Assembly: GCF_002811955.1 (NCBI RefSeq)
Contig: NZ_NPEF01000116.1
Location: 1 to 12,370, forward strand
Source of the DNA: Leptospira ellisii
GTDB lineage: Bacteria > Spirochaetota > Leptospiria > Leptospirales > Leptospiraceae
Reading direction: 5' to 3'
Length of the DNA: 12,370 nt
Below, piece after piece: positions 7,782 through 12,370 of the stretch. The notes under the pieces are model-generated. The model was given only the letters and a program-made list of their open reading frames with translations. It had not been told where the DNA came from and searched no databases. Made by a program: the position numbers and the translations under genes. The first letter of the stretch is position 1. Each line of letters opens with the position of its first letter.

Positions 7782-8267
7782 GGTAACTCCTAAATTACAA
7801 CGAAACGTTTCTTCGGGACGTTATTTTCCGTTTGAATCGTGTCCGTCTGCTTTTACCAACCTTTGTTCGAATTCCGATTTTCACACTCCGCCAGACTTTC
7901 ATTCCTTAAAATTTGTGGTTCATTCCTCTTTTTTGTGTTTGGCGACGGGGCGGTCGTTTTCGGGCGATTCGTATTGATATATTCAAAAAAATGAATATTT
8001 TAACGAGATCCGTAATACGTCAAGCCGGGACGGTTCCGCCGAGGGACCGTTCGCAAGTTCGTCTTCGGTTTAAATTCGGGGGACGGATTCCGCCGTATTT
8101 AAACCCGTTTTATAAGTTAGGCCCGGAGGTCCCGTTTTTTCCCGAACGGAACATCGAAAACGCATTTTTTGGGGAGGAAATACCGCAGCGGAATTCCGTT
8201 CTTTCGTTGCGTTCGTGTTCTTGCGGTCGATTCTTGGAGGAAAAGAACGGAGATCATTCGAAACACT
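7782..8267. promoter_or_regulatory. Divergent intergenic region with several inverted repeats
   Basis: This 486-base stretch lies between two divergent genes. 7782-7905 is the leader of lipoprotein paralog 2, similar to that of paralog 1. ATATTCA-AAAAAA-TGAATAT (7979-7998) is a perfect 7-base inverted repeat. ACGGTTCC (8030-8037) can pair with GGGACCGT (8043-8050), one pair being G-U. GGTTTAAAT (8067-8075) and ATTTAAACC (8097-8105) form a perfect 9-base inverted repeat enclosing a smaller ACGG/CCGT stem. TATAAG (8111-8116) is a weak candidate -10 for the rightward gene. Although frames are open here, I see no protein with believable composition. The promoters themselves are not resolved. Confidence 0.4.
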
Positions 8268-9557
8268 ATGGGACTAACGTATTTTTTCCTTTTAGCGGGT
8301 TTGTTTTTTTTGCCGAGCGCGGGTTTTTCCTGGGGGACCCATTACCTCGTGATGGATCGTTCCCTCGATCATTCGAGTATGGGTTACGTTTCCGCCGAGG
8401 TTCCGTCCGAATCTTTGGAATCGTTCGTAGTCAAAGAGAAACACGGTTTAAAAACGTTATTCGACGATTTCGCCAAATGGGAAGAGGAGCGTAAGTCGAA
8501 GCGATTCCGCAAGATCGAATTCCGTCCGGAGCAGGCTTCCGTACTGGAATTTCTGCGCGCGGCCCGTCTCAATCCGAAGACGAACTTCTCGGAAGTGGAG
8601 CGAATTCTCCCCGGATCCGATTTGCGTTCCGGTACGGTTCCCGCAATAGAGATTTCTCCGTATCTTTTCGACACTCCGGAATTGCCGGCGAGGTTCCGTT
8701 CCTCTAAGGGAAAAAAAGTGAAGATACGCTCCATCTTACGCACGTTTGTCGACGAACCGGACTGGGGTATGGATCACGGCCTTTGGGGATTCGAAGAATA
8801 CGGTTACGGAAAACAGGCGTACGGCAAGCCGGAAGGCGAAGGAAGCAAGGCTCCGTTTCATATGCAGTTTCAAAACGAAAGTTGGATCCTGCGCTTGTTC
8901 GCTCCGGAAGTCGTCGAAGGCGGAATGATCCTGGATCGTATCGAACTGTTTTCCCGTCTTTCCGAATTGGCAAAAAAAACGGGTCACCCGTATTGGAGGG
9001 CGCGTTTTGCGTCTTGGGCCGCCCATTATATCCAGGACATAGGTCAACCGTATCATTCTAAGGCCGTGCCGGATGCGGGAATTTTATATTACATCGATTA
9101 CGTATTTTCCTCTAAGGAAACGAAAAAAGAAAAGAAGGCCCGCGCCACACAACTCGTCGCGAACAGACATTTCTTATACGAGGATTTTGTTTCCTTCGGT
9201 TTGATACAATCCTACGTTCAACCCGACGATATCAACCGATCTTTGGTCGGTTTTTTGGCGACGGAGTTCGATTCCTTTCCGGCGAACGCTCCGGTTCGGG
9301 ATTTGGTTTCCTTCGTGGGAGAAAACGCATCCTCGCACGCGTTCGAAATCAATCGATCCATCGTTTCCACGTTCGCGCCGGAATACACGATGAATCCTGC
9401 GTACGATTTGGAAAAGGAATTGGGAACCAAGATGAAGGAGATTTTTCCCACTCTGGATCCCGAAAAGTCGAAATCGCTGCTTCAAGAAACGGGAAGGGAT
9501 TTCGCCTTAACAGGTTCGGCGACGAGGTCGATTTTGAATTCCCTTTTGAAGGATTGA
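8268..9557 (+). CDS. Secreted zinc-dependent phospholipase C / S1-P1 nuclease-fold enzyme
   Basis: A 429-residue protein from the ATG at 8268, chosen because it opens a clean signal peptide (MGLTYFFLLAGLFFLPSAGFS) cut just before Trp22. The frame is open to a TTG at 8169, but that would bury the signal. Family members bind three zinc ions, one through the amino group and carbonyl of the mature N-terminal Trp, and cleave phospholipids or nucleic acids. The motifs, judged from memory of Bacillus cereus PLC, are W22-G-T-H25-YLVMDRSLD, then AAH253YIQD257IGQPYH263S, then NRH301FLYE305DFV. An Asp near 162-165 and His198 (PFHMQF) may supply the remaining ligands. Thus the nine-ligand set seems complete. 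The stretch between His25 and His253 is about twice that of the Bacillus enzyme, so there is an insertion. Substrate, phospholipid or nucleic acid, cannot be told. A Shine-Dalgarno at good distance is lacking; GGAG (8249-8252) is 15 bases away. It has its own terminator. Confidence 0.8.
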   Translation: MGLTYFFLLAGLFFLPSAGFSWGTHYLVMDRSLDHSSMGYVSAEVPSESLESFVVKEKHGLKTLFDDFAKWEEERKSKRFRKIEFRPEQASVLEFLRAARLNPKTNFSEVERILPGSDLRSGTVPAIEISPYLFDTPELPARFRSSKGKKVKIRSILRTFVDEPDWGMDHGLWGFEEYGYGKQAYGKPEGEGSKAPFHMQFQNESWILRLFAPEVVEGGMILDRIELFSRLSELAKKTGHPYWRARFASWAAHYIQDIGQPYHSKAVPDAGILYYIDYVFSSKETKKEKKARATQLVANRHFLYEDFVSFGLIQSYVQPDDINRSLVGFLATEFDSFPANAPVRDLVSFVGENASSHAFEINRSIVSTFAPEYTMNPAYDLEKELGTKMKEIFPTLDPEKSKSLLQETGRDFALTGSATRSILNSLLKD

Positions 9558-9571
9558 TGCCAAATGATCCG

Positions 9572-9609
9572 AAGCCGATTTTCGAACACGTTTCGAATTC
9601 GGCTTTTCT
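9572..9609 (+). terminator. Terminator hairpin after the PLC-like gene
   Basis: AAGCCGA (9572-9578) pairs with TCGGCTT (9599-9605). An inner TTCGAA/TTCGAA stem continues the hairpin with only a small bulge, around a five-base loop. The T-rich end is TTTTCT. It starts 14 bases after the stop codon, in the usual place for an intrinsic terminator. Confidence 0.75.
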
Positions 9610-9617
9610 AAGAAACG

Positions 9618-9656
9618 CCGTATGCTTCTAAAAAGATCCGAAGCATACGGATCTTT
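9618..9656. other. Two overlapping, mutually exclusive hairpins
   Basis: CCGTATGCTTC (9618-9628) is perfectly complementary to GAAGCATACGG (9640-9650), an 11-base stem with an 11-base loop. AAAGATCC (9632-9639) is also perfectly complementary to GGATCTTT (9649-9656), an 8-base stem whose loop is the other stem's 3' arm. The two cannot form fully together. Read on the minus strand, the second hairpin ends in five T, like an intrinsic terminator. On the + strand the first is followed by ATCTTTCTTC. It may be a backup or bidirectional terminator, or an attenuator-like switch in the leader of the monooxygenase gene; the sequence does not decide. Confidence 0.5.
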
Positions 9657-9835
9657 CTTCCCGATTCTTATCGATGTTTCTTCCGCAAAAACGTTTTCCG
9701 ATTTCAAAATCAATCAGTCAAAAATCATAAGTCTGGTCGCAGTCCGCTTTCGATCGGAGTAAAATCGCATCAGAAAAGCGAAAGGTTAATCCTTGGTTTT
9801 TTCCAAAATTCGAATTCCACGGGAGAGAATCGGAA

Positions 9836-11410
9836 ATGACTCGGAAATTGAAAGAGAAGCAGGCTTCCAACGACTCGGTCGAACATTCGACCTTGGACGC
9901 AGTCATCGTAGGAACCGGGTTCGCCGGACTTTGTATGGGCGTCCGTTTAAAACGGGAGGGAATTCATTCCTTCGTTATCCTCGAACAGGCGGACGGAGTG
10001 GGTGGAACCTGGAGGGACAATCATTATCCCGGCGCGGCTTGCGACGTTCAATCGCATCTTTATTCCTTTTCGTTCGAAAGAAATCCGGATTGGTCGAGGA
10101 TGTACGGGCTTCAATCGGAAATTCTGGAATATCTCAATCATTGTACGGATAAATACGGTCTTCGCGCACATATTCGGTTTAACGCTTCCGCCGAGTCGGC
10201 AGTTTTCGACGAACGATCGGGTTTGTGGACCGTGAAAACGGGGAACGGTCTTTCGTTAAAAACGAAAACCGTGATCAACGGTTCGGGCGGTTTGAGCCGA
10301 CCTTCGATTCCCGATATTCCGGGTTTGAAAAAATTCAGGGGAAAAACGTTTCATTCCGCCCGATGGGACCATTCCTACGATTTGAATGACAAATCCGTTG
10401 CGGTCATCGGAACCGGCGCCAGCGCGATCCAGATCGTACCTGCGATTCAACCGAAGGTGAAACGTTTGGATCTTTTCCAAAGAACCGCCCCTTGGGTCAT
10501 CGCAAAACCGGACAGGGCCGTCTCCCGTTTCGAGCGGGGGCTGTTCCGCGTCTTTCCTCCCGCACAATGGCTGTTTCGTCTAACGATCTACTGGATGTTG
10601 GAATTCAGGGTGATCGCGTTCGCGATCCATCCGGGTCTTATGAAGGTTTTCGAAATCTTCGCGAAAGATTATCTCAAAAAACAGGTGAAGGATCCGGTCC
10701 TTAGATACAAGGTGACGCCCAATTTTACGATCGGATGTAAGAGGGTTCTCATCTCGAACGACTACTATGGAGCATTACAGAAATCTAATGTATTCGTGAT
10801 CACCGAAGGGATCGTCGAAATCCGAGAGAACGGAATCGTAACGGGAGACGGAAAGGAACATCCCGTGGACGCGTTGATTCTCGCTACGGGGTTTCAGGCC
10901 GCCGAAGCGATGTCCCCGTTTACCGTCAAGGGACTCGGGGGAAACGATCTGAACGACGTCTGGAAGAACGGAGCCGAAGCGCACTTAGGTACGACCGTTT
11001 CCGGTTTTCCGAACTTCTTTTTGATCGTCGGTCCCAATACGGGGCTCGGTCACAGTTCGATGGTGTTGATGATCGAATCCCAGGTGAATTACGCAATGTC
11101 CTGCATAAGATCCCTCCGCAAAAAACGTCTGAAATACATCAACGTTCTGAAGGAAGCGCAGGACCTTTACAACGGAAAGATCCAGAGTCGTCTGGAAAAA
11201 TCGATCTGGAACACGGGAGGATGCGTTAGTTGGTATCGAACCGAATCGGGAAAGAACACGACCTTATGGCCCGGATTTACGTTCGAATTCCGTTTAAAAA
11301 CCAAGGCGGTCAATCTTTCACACTACGAGACGGTCCGGTCGGACCAAACGGTCGATCGTGTCGGTCTCGTTTCCAGGATAGCCCTTTTTTTTTTCGGAGG
11401 GCTCCGATAA
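9836..11410 (+). CDS. FAD/NADPH-dependent Baeyer-Villiger-type monooxygenase
   Basis: A 524-residue class B flavin monooxygenase. Such enzymes use FAD, NADPH and O2 to insert oxygen beside a ketone carbonyl or to hydroxylate. The FAD-binding Rossmann motif is GTGFAG (residues 26-31), followed by an acidic strand end (VILEQ) and GGTWRDNHYPGAACD (56-70), the conserved flavin region. The Baeyer-Villiger fingerprint FxGxxxHxxxWD is complete (F167, G169, H173, W177, D178). The NADPH motif is GTGASA (192-197), and LILATGF (347-353) is the conserved ATG motif. Length is slightly above the usual 490-510 because of a hydrophobic C-terminal tail. The ATG has GGGAGAG eight bases upstream. The final codons run through T10 (11385-11394), so slippage would swap the last few residues for a longer basic tail. 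The substrate is not readable; ketones, steroids or lipophilic compounds are possible. It is flanked by terminators, so it is probably monocistronic. Confidence 0.92.
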   Translation: MTRKLKEKQASNDSVEHSTLDAVIVGTGFAGLCMGVRLKREGIHSFVILEQADGVGGTWRDNHYPGAACDVQSHLYSFSFERNPDWSRMYGLQSEILEYLNHCTDKYGLRAHIRFNASAESAVFDERSGLWTVKTGNGLSLKTKTVINGSGGLSRPSIPDIPGLKKFRGKTFHSARWDHSYDLNDKSVAVIGTGASAIQIVPAIQPKVKRLDLFQRTAPWVIAKPDRAVSRFERGLFRVFPPAQWLFRLTIYWMLEFRVIAFAIHPGLMKVFEIFAKDYLKKQVKDPVLRYKVTPNFTIGCKRVLISNDYYGALQKSNVFVITEGIVEIRENGIVTGDGKEHPVDALILATGFQAAEAMSPFTVKGLGGNDLNDVWKNGAEAHLGTTVSGFPNFFLIVGPNTGLGHSSMVLMIESQVNYAMSCIRSLRKKRLKYINVLKEAQDLYNGKIQSRLEKSIWNTGGCVSWYRTESGKNTTLWPGFTFEFRLKTKAVNLSHYETVRSDQTVDRVGLVSRIALFFFGGLR

Positions 11411-11505
11411 AAAAAAGAACCGCCCTTTCGAACGATTCTCCAAAGTGTGGTTGAGATTCAAATTCGCGTAAAAGAACAAATCGTTGTTATACGAAAAAAT
11501 CTCCG

Positions 11506-11533
11506 AACCCGATCCTTAAGGATCGGGTTTTTT
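11506..11533 (+). terminator. Strong rho-independent terminator after the monooxygenase gene
   Basis: AACCCGATCC (11506-11515) and GGATCGGGTT (11520-11529) form a perfect 10-base stem with a TTAA loop, followed by a six-T run (11528-11533). It lies between convergent genes and about 15 bases from the stop of the minus-strand gene. For that strand the stem is followed by CGGAGATTTTTT, so it may also end leftward transcription, less efficiently. Confidence 0.93.
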
Positions 11534-11547
11534 CGTTTTTCGGCCCT

Positions 11548-12370
11548 TTACGGAGCCGTGGTAAACCCGGTCGTCTGGGTAAAATCCCCTCCGGCGAGTC
11601 CGTTGTCCGCCGCGTCCCGAACCGATCCTTTGATCCGAACCTTATAGGTCGTGTTGCTTTGGAGCGAAGATCCGTTGGCGCTCAGACGGACGCGATCGTT
11701 CGTCAAGAAGATCGTCATACCCGATATGTTGACGCAGGTGGCGAAATCGTCTTTGGAAATTTGAATGTTCGCCGAACACTGATTCCCCGACGCAAAGCCG
11801 GTCAAAAGATTCGGATTCATCTCTTCGTTGAATCGGATATCCACGTTCAGGGTGGTGGATACGTTCGCACTTCCGTCCGCAGGAGTGATGTTTTGGATCG
11901 TAGGAGCCGTGTTATCCACGTCGTTTCCGGTGGTGAACCCGTTCGCTTGTGTATATCCTCCGAGAGCGTTGCCGGATAAATCCCTGATCCCGTTCGTAAG
12001 TCGGATCTTATAGTTGGTCTGCGGAGCAAGTATGTCCTGCAAGAGCAAGGTATGTCTCAGACCGGGGGAACTCGGATTGTCGTAACGGAAATGATCTTTA
12101 AAGCGCACACAGGACGCGAAGTTGTCCGAGGAGATTTGAACGCTACCGCTGCAGTTGTTGTTGCTCGAGTTGAGAGCGAACGATTTCGGATCGATCTTTT
12201 CGGTGAAATCGAGAGTGATCACCCTGTTTCTCGCTATGTTGACCTTGTTATCATCCGGAAAAACGAGATTCAACAAAGGAGGGTTGGCATCGTTGTTTTG
12301 CGGAAAGAAGCGTAGCGTATAACTCGCGTTCAACGGATTCCCGGCGGCGTCTTTCGCCGCGGTGGTGATT
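11548..12370 (-). CDS. Tandem SbsA/Big_5-like Ig-domain surface protein, 5' end beyond the window
   Basis: The 273 C-terminal residues of a larger protein; the frame stays open to the right edge, and a TTG near 12333 lies inside a domain and is not a believable start. Two whole bacterial Ig-like domains of the SbsA/Big_5 type are visible. The first runs from about NPPLLNLVFPDD to FTTGND, the second from NTAPTIQNITPADGS to FTTAP. The tail of a preceding domain (AKDAAGNPL then YTLRFF) lies at the edge. Each full domain ends with the family pattern YKIRL/YKVRI, D-xx-GN/D-x-GL and GFTT. Each holds two cysteines in the same place (NCSGSVQIS...FASCV and QCSANIQIS...FATCV), probably a disulfide. Such repeats build adhesive or structural surface proteins; in Leptospira they are often lipoproteins, but the N terminus is not visible. 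It converges with the monooxygenase gene across a shared terminator region. Confidence 0.88.
   Translation of the reverse strand, partial: ITTAAKDAAGNPLNASYTLRFFPQNNDANPPLLNLVFPDDNKVNIARNRVITLDFTEKIDPKSFALNSSNNNCSGSVQISSDNFASCVRFKDHFRYDNPSSPGLRHTLLLQDILAPQTNYKIRLTNGIRDLSGNALGGYTQANGFTTGNDVDNTAPTIQNITPADGSANVSTTLNVDIRFNEEMNPNLLTGFASGNQCSANIQISKDDFATCVNISGMTIFLTNDRVRLSANGSSLQSNTTYKVRIKGSVRDAADNGLAGGDFTQTTGFTTAP

Noticed and set aside
8169..8267. N-terminal extension of the PLC-like protein from a TTG start
   Set aside because: It would add 33 mostly basic residues before a perfect signal peptide and prevent the mature N-terminal Trp from being generated in the usual way.
7913..8494. A 193-codon plus-strand frame running from the intergenic region into the PLC-like gene
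   Set aside because: It overlaps the PLC-like gene in another frame, is arginine/phenylalanine-rich in the manner of shadow frames, and has no motif.

Overview
The window looks like chromosome from a spirochaete of the genus Leptospira. This rests on four things read by eye: moderate G+C with dense TCGG/CCGAA-type codon context, lipoproteins with loose spirochaetal lipoboxes (L-A-N-C, L-T-N-C), small cysteine-containing lipoproteins with no close analogue that I recognise outside this genus, and an outer-membrane/secreted protein load. No database search supports the genus call. The layout is ordinary for an accessory envelope region. I see no phage, transposon, CRISPR, rRNA or tRNA.

Left part (1-5760, all + strand). 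A regulatory region of about 270 bases with several inverted repeats precedes a TonB-dependent outer-membrane receptor (272-3082). A likely terminator hairpin follows. Then comes a two-gene unit: a 270-residue lipoprotein (3264-4076) and, four bases later, an AraC-family regulator with about seven N-terminal membrane spans (4081-5175). A small four-span DUF4345-type membrane protein (5326-5760) ends this block. The arrangement suggests an envelope module in which a membrane-bound regulator may control nearby transport or lipoprotein genes, but no ligand can be read from the sequence.

Middle part (5761-7781, - strand). Two tandem paralogous lipoprotein genes (6163-6756 and 7227-7781) share signal peptide, four conserved post-lipobox cysteines, an untranslated leader of about 125 bases and a near-identical terminator design. 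Directly downstream of the first lies a decayed third copy (about 5849-6078) that keeps only the C-terminal part. This is a local gene family that grew by tandem duplication and has begun to decay.

Right part (7782-12370). A 486-base divergent intergenic region with unusual inverted repeats leads to a secreted zinc-dependent phospholipase C / S1-P1-nuclease-fold enzyme (8268-9557). In it, candidates for all nine classical metal ligands can be found, including the N-terminal tryptophan left after signal cleavage. After a compound terminator region comes a FAD-dependent Baeyer-Villiger-type monooxygenase (9836-11410) whose last codons sit on a T10 run. A strong terminator separates it from a convergent, 5'-truncated gene (11548-12370, - strand) made of repeated SbsA/Big_5-like Ig domains, each carrying a cysteine pair.

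The most informative observations are the decaying lipoprotein paralog array with its conserved leader, the PLC-fold enzyme with an expanded N-terminal half, and the alternative hairpins at 9618-9656. I did not find convincing evidence of a wholly new biological system.
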